DNA of 64,000 nucleotides, from positions 1,798,001 through 1,862,000 of the forward strand of contig NC_014217.1 of assembly GCF_000092925.1 (NCBI RefSeq). Reading direction: 5' to 3'. The stretch comes from Ancylobacter novellus DSM 506 (lineage in GTDB: Bacteria > Pseudomonadota > Alphaproteobacteria > Rhizobiales > Xanthobacteraceae). Under the pieces are notes generated by a model, which did no database searches, was not told where the DNA came from, and saw only the letters and a program-made list of their open reading frames with translations. Shown one piece after another: positions 32,646 to 40,433 of the stretch; position 1 is the stretch's first letter; each line of letters begins with the position of its first letter. The translations under genes and the position numbers were made by a program.

Positions 32646-35093
32646 CTAGCCCTTCGCGGCTGCGGCGGTCGCCACGGAGGCGGCTGGCTCGCCCAGTGCC
32701 GCCTCCGCCGTCCGGCGGGAATGATCGATCCGCTGGCTGATCCGCGCGGAGATCGCGTCGGTCCAGCGGGCGAAGTCGTATTTGTGGGTGACGCGGGCCT
32801 GGCCCGCCGCGGCGCGGGCGGTGCGCTGCTCGGCATCCGCCGCCGCCTGGTACATAGCCTTCGCGGCAGCCTCGACATCGGGCGCGCCCCACTGGCCGAT
32901 ATAGCCGCGGCTCGCCAGATATTCCGGCGGCGCCGGGGTCTGCTGCACCGGCACCACGAAGGCGTTCTCCGCGTCGCAGAAATCCTGCGAGCCGGAATAG
33001 TCGGAGACGACCACCGCCTTGTTGGCGAACATGGCGTCGGCGATGAAGTAGCCGAAGCCTTCCGAGCGATGGAGCGAGACCATCGCGTCGACGCTCCACA
33101 TCAGCGTCCAGTATTCCTCATTGGTCAGGTTGCCCTCGACCAACGCGATCCTGTCGTCGCCGGCGATGCGTTCCTCGATCTCCTCCCAATAGGAATCGAT
33201 GTTGCTCCAGTGGCCGGGATTGACCTCGCGGATCTTGATGAGGAGGCGCACATTGAGGTCGCTGTCCTCGAAGGCACGCTGGAACGCCTTCACCACGTCG
33301 AGCGGGTTCTTGCGCACGATGGAAGAGCCGAACTCGGCCGCGGTGAGGAAGACGAACTCGGACGGCTCGCGCCGGAACCGATCGAGGAACGGCACGTAGG
33401 CCAGCGGCTGGTGCAGCCCCTTATCGACCACGGTGACCGGCACCGGGGTGATCTTGCGGTAGGCCTCGGCGACGTAGTTGCTCGGCGTCCAGATCTCGTC
33501 GACGGCGAGCGCGCCGAGCGTATGGTTAGCCGGCGGACGATCGCTCTCCCACAGATAGAAGCCGATGATGTGCGCGTCCTCGCAGATACCGGCGAAGCGA
33601 GCGATCATCTCCGGCGCGCGGTCGGCGTTGACGCAGAGCAGCACGGTGCGGGCACGCACGCCCACATTCGGGTTGTAGTCGGCATCCGGATTGACGCAGG
33701 CGCCGTCGTCGGCGTTGAACACCAGCGGCGAGAAGCCCGACAGCGCCTCGACGAACATGTTGAGGTTGCGCCCGAGGCCGCTCTCATTGGCGTGGCCGAT
33801 GATGACGAGGTCACGGCGCGGCACCTCGTCGCGCAGCGCGATGGGCTCGGCCTCGATCCGCCCGGTGGCGGAAAGCACGGAGAGCTCCGGCGCGCGGGCA
33901 TAGACGTCGCCCTGCAGCCGCTCGTGCCAGAAGGCGGCGCCGCGCTCGGCGATGGCCACCTCGGGGTAGGGCGTGTCGGCGAGAATGGAGATCAGCGCCA
34001 GGTCGAAGCGGGTGAACTCGCCATTGCCGCCGGCGCCCCAATAGGCGCGCCAGGTGTTGGGCGTGAAGGAGAGCCGGTCGGGCTGGGTGACGTCGAGCGC
34101 GACCTCCTTGAAGGAGGTGAGGCGCACGAAATCCTCGTCGCGCAGCCTGTTGCCGAGGCCCTGGTCCTCAAGGAGGAACAGCCAGTACCAGCTCCAGGGC
34201 AGGTCGCGGTTACGGTACATGTCGGCGGGCGCCGAGAGCGAGCGCCGCAGCCCGTCCGAGACAAGCTTGATGTTGTTCTTGTCGCCGATGAAGGGGGCGG
34301 TGGCGAACTTGTACTGGACGAGCCGCAGCCCTTCCTCGGTGAAGATGTCGATGTGCGGGTAGTGCCGCCGCCAGAAGGCGAAGAGGGTGAGGCTGATCTC
34401 GTGCTTCATCACCCGCCGATTCATCACCGGCTCGCTGAGCAGCGCGTGGATCTCGTCGGTCAGGCAGAAGACCTGGCGCTTGTACCAGTCCTCGAACACC
34501 TCGGAGACGATCCAGTTGGCAACCGACTGGCCGCCCGAGAGCTTGCCCTTCAGTTCGAGCCGCGTCGCCATGTAGCGGGTGTAGACCGAGGCGCGCCAGC
34601 GCGCCGGCGGCTCGTCGGAACTCTCCAGCCGCCGCGTCACATTGGGAATCTCGTGCCAGACGAGATGACGCATGCGCGCCTCGCGGGCGCTGGGTCCGAT
34701 GCCGACGATGAAATGGGTGAGGTCCTCGCGCATCTCCGCGTCCGGCCAGAAGCCCTGCGCCGCGAAGGCACCGGCGGCGACGCGGGCGTCATCGACGCTG
34801 AACACCATCTGCCGGTGCGAGGCGAGGCGATAGCCCGTGACGTGGATGGGCATGTAGGCCTCGGGCGCGGTGGTGCGCTCGAATACGGTCACGCCGTCGA
34901 CCTCGAGACGTAGCGTGACCGGTTTCATGATGTCGCCGCGGTGGAAGCCCCAGGCGAGGCACTGGCCGTCCTCGACGAACACACCGCCGATCACATCGGC
35001 ATTGTCTGCAATTCTTAAGTAGTTATGGCACGAATCGGCCAACTCCCACGCGCCACGAAGTTGTTCTTCAGGTTTCAGATCGTCACCGATCAT
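32646..35093 (-). CDS. Large GT4-type glycosyltransferase with unknown N-terminal half
   Basis: An 815-residue protein, first gene of the PKS operon. The C-terminal 400 residues are a GT-B glycosyltransferase: IIGHANESGLGRNLNMF, then FYLWESDRPP, WTPSNYVAEAY, FLTAAEFGSSIVRKNP, and the donor motif RSEGFGYFIADAMF, which is EX7D rather than EX7E. The N-terminal 400 residues start with a beta-rich segment (GGVFVEDGQCLAWGFHRGD, possibly a carbohydrate-binding sandwich) followed by a helical part that I do not recognise. The ATG of MIGDDLKPEEQ has an ideal AGGAG seven bases ahead. The open frame extends 86 codons further, into AT-rich sequence, but without a ribosome site. It probably builds the capsule chain. 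Confidence 0.85.
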   Translation of the reverse strand: MIGDDLKPEEQLRGAWELADSCHNYLRIADNADVIGGVFVEDGQCLAWGFHRGDIMKPVTLRLEVDGVTVFERTTAPEAYMPIHVTGYRLASHRQMVFSVDDARVAAGAFAAQGFWPDAEMREDLTHFIVGIGPSAREARMRHLVWHEIPNVTRRLESSDEPPARWRASVYTRYMATRLELKGKLSGGQSVANWIVSEVFEDWYKRQVFCLTDEIHALLSEPVMNRRVMKHEISLTLFAFWRRHYPHIDIFTEEGLRLVQYKFATAPFIGDKNNIKLVSDGLRRSLSAPADMYRNRDLPWSWYWLFLLEDQGLGNRLRDEDFVRLTSFKEVALDVTQPDRLSFTPNTWRAYWGAGGNGEFTRFDLALISILADTPYPEVAIAERGAAFWHERLQGDVYARAPELSVLSATGRIEAEPIALRDEVPRRDLVIIGHANESGLGRNLNMFVEALSGFSPLVFNADDGACVNPDADYNPNVGVRARTVLLCVNADRAPEMIARFAGICEDAHIIGFYLWESDRPPANHTLGALAVDEIWTPSNYVAEAYRKITPVPVTVVDKGLHQPLAYVPFLDRFRREPSEFVFLTAAEFGSSIVRKNPLDVVKAFQRAFEDSDLNVRLLIKIREVNPGHWSNIDSYWEEIEERIAGDDRIALVEGNLTNEEYWTLMWSVDAMVSLHRSEGFGYFIADAMFANKAVVVSDYSGSQDFCDAENAFVVPVQQTPAPPEYLASRGYIGQWGAPDVEAAAKAMYQAAADAEQRTARAAAGQARVTHKYDFARWTDAISARISQRIDHSRRTAEAALGEPAASVATAAAAKG

Positions 35094-35842
35094 CCCTGTC
35101 TCCTGCAGATTTCGGATTGGAGAGGCTAGGCCTTCCCGCCCGAAATCGCGTCCAGCCTGATGTCCGAAGGTCTCAAAATTCATGAGCCACCCGTTTCGCT
35201 GGTCGACGGATTCGAGAGGGATCAGCCTTCGAACACCGTCAAAGTGCCCGTAGATGATGCGCGTGGTGTGCATTGCAGCATCAAAAATGACGGTCTGTCT
35301 AGATGCTGTTTTCTGTATTGTTGCACCAACTTTCGGCAGCGGCGGTATCAAATCACCAGAATCTCTTAGTATTTGATTCCATATCGTGAATTGATGGATT
35401 TTCGAATGAATCTCTTACCGCTATCAAAGGAGTCTTTGCTGATCGTCTGGATTAATTAGACTCACTAGATTGCGGCGACAACATGAAACCGACCGATACG
35501 GTGCTTACCTACCAGCCAATGACAGCAATTCTCCGCGTGAACTCGGCGGCATGACCATAGGTGATCTGTTGCGTCGCAGGAACGGTTCGGTTGCGGTGCA
35601 ACTGTCCTGGCATACCACCGCCGTCTCGACGACGGCTCCTGTCGGCGGCGCCCGGAGGAGAGGTATCGGAGGTCGTGGAGGGCAAACCTAACGCGCTCGG
35701 CGTCGGAAGGTTCCATCCATATGTATATTTCTGCCGGAGTGGACATGAAGGGTGAAACGCGTAATTCTATTATCAACATGGGCTATGCGCCCGAACCATC
35801 TATCTTAGATATTTTAGCTTTGCTTACAGCGCGTGAGGAAGT
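35094..35842. promoter_or_regulatory. Long AT-rich divergent control region of the two main capsule operons
   Basis: About 750 bases without a convincing gene between the glycosyltransferase-PKS operon (leftward) and the pyruvyltransferase-kpsS operon (rightward). It is AT-richer than both flanks. It contains the 10-mer GAATCTCTTA twice, 49 bases apart (35358 and 35407), with TATCAAA beside each. It also has a TATCTTAGATA palindrome at 35801-35811, about 30 bases before the rightward start. Short open frames in both directions lack ribosome sites and recognisable content. Its length suggests complex control of capsule expression. Confidence 0.55.
35801..35811. promoter_or_regulatory. Palindrome upstream of the duplicated pyruvyltransferase gene
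   Basis: TATCTTAGATA is a perfect 5-bp-arm palindrome about 31 bases upstream of the start codon, inside an AT-rich stretch. The position is that of an operator or part of a -10 region. No protein can be assigned. Confidence 0.35.
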
Positions 35843-38035
35843 ATGAAAACACCGCTCGAAGCAGTCGTTCGGTCCGAGGGTGAAGTCCGGCTCGGCTGGG
35901 CCGGATCGACCACGCTGATGGACTATCTGAACTTCGAGGATGCGCTGAGCCCGGTCATGACCGCCATGGTCGGCGGCCTGCCGGTGCGTCGCGTTCCGGC
36001 AAAATCGCAATCCGTGCGCATGGCCGCCATCGGCGCCATCGGCCACACCTTCGAGGGCGGCCAGGTGCATGTCTGGGGCACGGGCTGCTCGCCCTGGAAG
36101 AACCCTTCGGCACCGGCCGACCAGCGCATTGCCTTCGCGCCTTCCGGCCATGGCGGCATCGTGCTGCACGCCACCAGCGGCCCGGTGGCCGAACGGCTGA
36201 TGGCCAATGGCGATGCGCGGCCGGGCCTCTATGGCGATCCGGCCTGGCTGCTGCCGCGATTCTATCGCCCGCGCATCCGCAAGAAGTGGAAGCTCGGCGT
36301 TATCCTGCATCTCTCCGAGCTCGCCGACCGCTCCTATGAAGCGCGCCCGCTACCGGCGTTTGCGCGCTACCGCGTCCCGGACGAGTTCAAGAACGACGTC
36401 CATCTCATCACCACGGTGACGCCGCTCGGCGTGCCGGCGCTGAAGGCCAAGCTCGACGAGATCCTTGCCTGCGAGCGGATCGTCTCGATGAGTATGCACG
36501 GCCTCGTCGTCGCCGAGGCCTATGGCATTCCCTGCCTGTATTTCCCGCCGCTGTCCGAACCACGCGGCCTCGGCCGGCTGGCGCTCGATCCCGACGGTCC
36601 GGCGGATCTGCGAATCGTCGACCTCTATCTCGGGCTCGGCCGCCGGCACATCCCTGCCTATTTCCAGGACCGCGGCCTGCCGACCGACTGGCAGGCGCTG
36701 ATGGATGCGGTCGACCGCACCTGGGAGCCGGCCGAATTCGACGCCGAGCGGCTGATCGATGCCTTCCCGTTCACGCCGTCTCCCCTCAAGGCGCCTTCGG
36801 GCAAGAGCATCTGGGAGCATCCGGTCATCAAGGGATTGGTATTGCAGCATGACGTGGCTTTGCTGCGTCAGCAGGATCGTGACGCCGACGGCGGTCGGCC
36901 GATCGTGGTGAACCAAACGGAAGCGCGGGCGTTGGAGCCGGAAGCGAAGGGAGCACGCGTGCCCGGTCCGGCTTCATCGGCGGTAACGAAAGTCGTCGGC
37001 TACCCGAAGGCTCCGGCCGCCGGGCTGACGCCGGGACTGTCTACGCTTCTGCGCATGAACGCCGACCGGATCTCCATCCCGCTCTCCTGGGCGGCGACGA
37101 CTCGGGAGACGCCGCACGCGAATCTCGGCGATACGCTGAGCGCTCTCATCGTCGCCGGCATGGCCGGCGTCACCGTGCGGCGCGCCGGCTTCGACCAGCC
37201 GATCGAGCGCATGGTTGCGGTGGGCACCATCGGCCACAACCAGCGCAACGGCGTGCTGCATTTCTGGGGCACCGGCGTGGATGCCGAACGCAACCCGGTC
37301 GACCCGCTGGTGCGCGGTTATGTCCGCCCCGCCGACACCGAGTTCAACGTGCATGCGCTGCGCGGACCGAACAGCGCCCGCACGCTGCGCGCCGCCGGCA
37401 TCGAGGTGCCCGACATCTTCGGCGACCCGGTGTGGATGCTCCCCCGCTTCTGGCCGATGAAGGAGGTGGAGAAGACGCACGATCTTGGCGTCATCCTCCA
37501 CATCACCGAGCTGGAGGACCGCACGCCCGAGGCCGGAGCGAAGCCCTCGCTACGCCGTTATCACGTACCGGACGCCTTCAAGGACCGCATCCGGCTGATC
37601 AATACCCATTGCCCGCCGACCGCCGAGGCAATGCGGGCGAAGGTGGCGGAGATCGTCTCCTGCCGCGCCATCGTCTCGACCAGTCTGCACGGGCTCGTCA
37701 TCGCCGAGACCTACGGCATCCCCTGCGCCTGGTTCGCCACCTATGGCGACGGGGAGGGGAGGATGCTCGACCTCGGCAACCCGCAGCACCAGATCGACCA
37801 CCGCATGCGCGACTTCTATTCGGGTGTCGGGCGGACGACGCTGTCCTCCTACTGCCTCGACCGTTCCAAGCCGACCGACTGGGGCGCGGTGCTGGCCTGG
37901 GTCCACGGCAAGTGGCGCCCGCTCAGCTATGACGACCGGCCGCTGATCCGCGCCTTCCCGCTGCCGCTGGCGGTGTCGCCGGAGGAGATGAACTGGCCGC
38001 TGCCGGCCGAGATCGTCGATCGGATCGACTATTGA
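35843..38035 (+). CDS. Internally duplicated polysaccharide pyruvyl transferase family protein
   Basis: A 730-residue cytosolic protein made of two homologous halves (about residues 1-350 and 395-730), each like the WcaK/ExoV/CsaB pyruvyltransferase family (PF04230). Both carry the late motif S-x-(L/M)-HGLV-(V/I)-AE-x-YGIP (SMSMHGLVVAEAYGIP and STSLHGLVIAETYGIP). Both also carry GDPxWxLPRF and GVILHxxEL blocks. The family adds pyruvate ketals from phosphoenolpyruvate to polysaccharide sugars. The halves are joined by a 40-residue linker rich in Ala, Arg and Glu. Two copies in one chain is not the usual architecture. GAGGAAG precedes the ATG. First gene of the rightward operon; its stop overlaps the next start. 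Confidence 0.88.
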   Translation: MKTPLEAVVRSEGEVRLGWAGSTTLMDYLNFEDALSPVMTAMVGGLPVRRVPAKSQSVRMAAIGAIGHTFEGGQVHVWGTGCSPWKNPSAPADQRIAFAPSGHGGIVLHATSGPVAERLMANGDARPGLYGDPAWLLPRFYRPRIRKKWKLGVILHLSELADRSYEARPLPAFARYRVPDEFKNDVHLITTVTPLGVPALKAKLDEILACERIVSMSMHGLVVAEAYGIPCLYFPPLSEPRGLGRLALDPDGPADLRIVDLYLGLGRRHIPAYFQDRGLPTDWQALMDAVDRTWEPAEFDAERLIDAFPFTPSPLKAPSGKSIWEHPVIKGLVLQHDVALLRQQDRDADGGRPIVVNQTEARALEPEAKGARVPGPASSAVTKVVGYPKAPAAGLTPGLSTLLRMNADRISIPLSWAATTRETPHANLGDTLSALIVAGMAGVTVRRAGFDQPIERMVAVGTIGHNQRNGVLHFWGTGVDAERNPVDPLVRGYVRPADTEFNVHALRGPNSARTLRAAGIEVPDIFGDPVWMLPRFWPMKEVEKTHDLGVILHITELEDRTPEAGAKPSLRRYHVPDAFKDRIRLINTHCPPTAEAMRAKVAEIVSCRAIVSTSLHGLVIAETYGIPCAWFATYGDGEGRMLDLGNPQHQIDHRMRDFYSGVGRTTLSSYCLDRSKPTDWGAVLAWVHGKWRPLSYDDRPLIRAFPLPLAVSPEEMNWPLPAEIVDRIDY

Positions 38036-39366
38036 GCGGGACGGCGGATCGCGCCGGTCCCTCTCTCGCCTTCGCCGCCGCGCGCACGGCCTTGCCGGCG
38101 CCGCAGGCGGGGCAGGGCGTGCAGGCCGCCCGCGCCGCGGAAGGGACGGGCGGAGACTTTTCCGGTCGCTGCTTCCTGTTCCTGCAGGGGCCGGCCTCGC
38201 CCTTCGGCTTCCGCCTCGCGCGGACGCTGGCCGGGCGCGGGGCGCGAATCGTCAAGGTGCATCTGTGCGGCGGCGACCTCGTCTTCTGGCCCGCCCGCGC
38301 GCGTCTCTTTCGCGGACGGCCACAGGACTGGCCGACCTATCTGGAGCGGCTCATGGCCGAGGAAGCGGTGAGCGATGTCGTGCTGTTCGGCGACTGCCGG
38401 CCCTATCACGCGCCGGCGGTGCGGCTCGGCCATGCGCGCGGGCTCCGGCTCCATCTGCTGGAGGAAGGCTATGTGCGCCCCGGCTGGATCACCTGCGAGC
38501 GCCGTGGCGTGAACGCTCATTCCGACCTGCCGCGCGCACCCGAATCGCTTCGTGAGGTGGCGGTAACCGTGGCCGAGCCGCCGAGCCGCGCGCCGCTACC
38601 CGAGCCCTTCCCCCGGCGGGCGATGTGGGACGTCGCCTGGCATGCGGGCTTCGCCGCGCTGGCGCCGCTGTTCCACCGCTACCGGCGCCACACGCTGGCG
38701 CATCCGGCGGTGGATTATGCAGGCTGGATTGTTCGCTGGCTAAATTCCAACAGCGCGACGAAGCGTGACCGCACGGCCCGGGCGCGGCTTGGGGAAGGGG
38801 TGTCCTATTTCCTGCTGCCGCTGCAGCTCGAGGGCGACTACCAGATGCGGGCGCATTCCAGCTTCCGCTCGGTGGAGGAGGTGGTGCGCCTGGTGCTCGC
38901 ATCCTTCGCGCGGTCGGCTCCCGCCGGGGCGGTGCTGGCGGTCAAGCGGCATCCCTACGACACCAGCCTGCCGGCCACGCGCCGCAAGGTGGAGCGCGTC
39001 GCCGCGGAATTCGGCCTCACGGAGCGCGTCGTCTTCATCGAGGGCGGCGACATCGAGCCGCTGGTGAAGGCGAGTGCCGGCGTGGTGCTGGTGAACTCGA
39101 CCACGGCGCTGCAGGCATTGCGGCACAACAAGCCGCTCAAGGTGCTCGGCCGCGCCACCTACGACATGCCGGGGCTGGCCCATCAGGGGCCGCTCGACGG
39201 CTTCTGGCACGAGGCGGCGGCGCCCGATCCGCGGCTCGTCGAAGCCTATCGCCGCGTCGTTCTGGCGCGCACGCAGATCGCCGGCGGCTTCTTCGCCCCG
39301 GCGGCGATCGAACGGGCGGTAGTTGGCCTCGTCGCCCGAATGGCGGAGGAGGCGCGACCGGCATGA
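38032..39366 (+). CDS. KpsS/RkpJ-like capsule polysaccharide biosynthesis protein (Capsule_synth family)
   Basis: A protein of up to 444 residues of the KpsS/KpsC family (PF05159). These are beta-Kdo transferases building the linker between the lipid anchor and the capsule chain. Marks include FLFLQGPASPFGFRLA near the N-terminus, LLEEGYVRPGWIT, PLQLEGDYQMRAHSSF, VKRHPYD, and VLVNSTTALQALRHNKPLKVLG. The first start is a TTG overlapping the previous stop; a GTG 29 codons later is a real alternative, since the first 40 residues are low-complexity Ala/Gly/Arg. Only one KpsS-like protein is seen and no KpsC, unlike the E. coli two-enzyme system. SDR gene overlaps its end by 4 bases. Confidence 0.88.
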   Translation: MSGTADRAGPSLAFAAARTALPAPQAGQGVQAARAAEGTGGDFSGRCFLFLQGPASPFGFRLARTLAGRGARIVKVHLCGGDLVFWPARARLFRGRPQDWPTYLERLMAEEAVSDVVLFGDCRPYHAPAVRLGHARGLRLHLLEEGYVRPGWITCERRGVNAHSDLPRAPESLREVAVTVAEPPSRAPLPEPFPRRAMWDVAWHAGFAALAPLFHRYRRHTLAHPAVDYAGWIVRWLNSNSATKRDRTARARLGEGVSYFLLPLQLEGDYQMRAHSSFRSVEEVVRLVLASFARSAPAGAVLAVKRHPYDTSLPATRRKVERVAAEFGLTERVVFIEGGDIEPLVKASAGVVLVNSTTALQALRHNKPLKVLGRATYDMPGLAHQGPLDGFWHEAAAPDPRLVEAYRRVVLARTQIAGGFFAPAAIERAVVGLVARMAEEARPA

Positions 39367-40226
39367 GCGCAAGACCCGTCGGCGAACGCCACATCCTCAT
39401 CACCGGCGCATCCGGCGGCCTCGGCGCCGCGCTGGCGCGGCATTATGCACGGCCCGGCGTGGCGCTGGTGCTGATCGCCCGCGGCCCGGAGCGGCTCAAC
39501 GCCGTGGCCGACGAATGCCGGGAGCGCGGCGCGCAAGTGAGCACGGTGGCGCTCGACGTACGCGAGAGCCGGACGCTGGCCGAGCTCATCGCCCATATCG
39601 ACGTGCAGTCGCCGATCGACACCGTCATCGCCAATGCCGGCGTCGAGGCGAGCCTCGGCCGCGACGGCCAGGCCGAGGCGCTGCCCGACGTGCTGGCGCA
39701 GATCCGCACCAATGTGGAAGGCGCCGTTGCCACCGTGCTGCCGCTGATCGACCCGATGCGGGCAAGGGGCGGGGGCAGGTTGGTGCTGGTCGCCTCGCTG
39801 GCCGGGCGCATGCCGCTACCGGATCAGCCGACCTACAGCGCCACCAAGGCGGCGCTCATCGCCTTCGGCGACGCGCTGCGTCCGCGGCTGGCGGCGCAAG
39901 GGGTGCGGCTGACGGTCGCCTGTCCCGGCTTCATCGCCACCGGCGTCACCCGCACCTATCGCGGCTGGCGACCGTTGCAATGGAGCCCCGAGCGGGCTGC
40001 CGCCGTCATCGCCGCGGCGAGCGAGCGGGGCGCGCGCAGTATCGCCTTCCCCTGGCCGCTGGTGGCGCTGGTCGGGCTCGGGCGCTGCGTGCCGGCCTTC
40101 CTGCGCGAGGCGGTGCTGCGGTTGTTTTTCGCGGTGCACATCGGGCAGTCGAGAAGAAGTGACGCCGACGAAGAGCACGAAATGCCGCCAAGGCGCGCCA
40201 TGGCAGCGCGCGATATCTCCATATGA
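39363..40226 (+). CDS. Short-chain dehydrogenase/reductase (RkpH-like)
   Basis: A 287-residue classical SDR. The cofactor motif is TGASGGLG at residues 14-21, NAG at 91-93, and the catalytic Ser145, Tyr158 and Lys162 (YSATK) are all present. The C-terminal part has a hydrophobic segment (FPWPLVALVGLGRCVPAFL) that may associate with membrane or lipid, as in 3-ketosphinganine reductases. The start ATG overlaps the kpsS-like stop. With the oxoamine synthase it could reduce a 2-amino-3-ketone to an amino alcohol. That link is inferred from family and locus, not proved. Confidence 0.88.
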   Translation: MSARPVGERHILITGASGGLGAALARHYARPGVALVLIARGPERLNAVADECRERGAQVSTVALDVRESRTLAELIAHIDVQSPIDTVIANAGVEASLGRDGQAEALPDVLAQIRTNVEGAVATVLPLIDPMRARGGGRLVLVASLAGRMPLPDQPTYSATKAALIAFGDALRPRLAAQGVRLTVACPGFIATGVTRTYRGWRPLQWSPERAAAVIAAASERGARSIAFPWPLVALVGLGRCVPAFLREAVLRLFFAVHIGQSRRSDADEEHEMPPRRAMAARDISI

Positions 40227-40433
40227 TCGTCACAGACGATCCTTATTTCTCATCTAATGGCAGACATATACACACACAACGTCTGCATATATTTATAAAT
40301 TGAAATGAAATTCATATACTGACTTCATGTTGACGTATTTTGTCGTATGTATACTATCTCGCACTTGCGAAATACCGGGAGGCGGACCGTATTTTATTAC
40401 CGACACCCCCTTTGAACGTCGAGGAGAACACCG
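40227..40433 (+). promoter_or_regulatory. AT-rich promoter region of manC
   Basis: A 207-base AT-rich gap. A candidate promoter is TTGACG at 40330-40335 and TACTAT at 40352-40357, 16-base spacing. An inverted repeat GCAGAC (40260-40265) and GTCTGC (40281-40286) upstream may be an operator. A GAGGAGA ribosome site precedes the manC ATG. ManC and the genes after it thus form a separate transcription unit from the kpsS-SDR operon. Confidence 0.5.

Noticed and set aside
29233..32649. 1138-codon plus-strand frame antisense to the polyketide synthase
   Set aside because: Mirror frame of a long GC-rich gene; no domain, no ribosome site, composition typical of antisense translation.
35094..35351. 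N-terminal extension of the large glycosyltransferase
   Set aside because: The open frame continues 86 codons upstream, but the only good ribosome site (AGGAG, 7 bases) is before the ATG at 35091-35093.
35465..35779. Short frames on both strands in the AT-rich control region
   Set aside because: No ribosome site, no recognisable motif, and the two strands' frames compete for the same DNA.
37318..37524. Small minus-strand frames inside the duplicated pyruvyltransferase gene
   Set aside because: Antisense shadows; the plus strand carries conserved motifs throughout.
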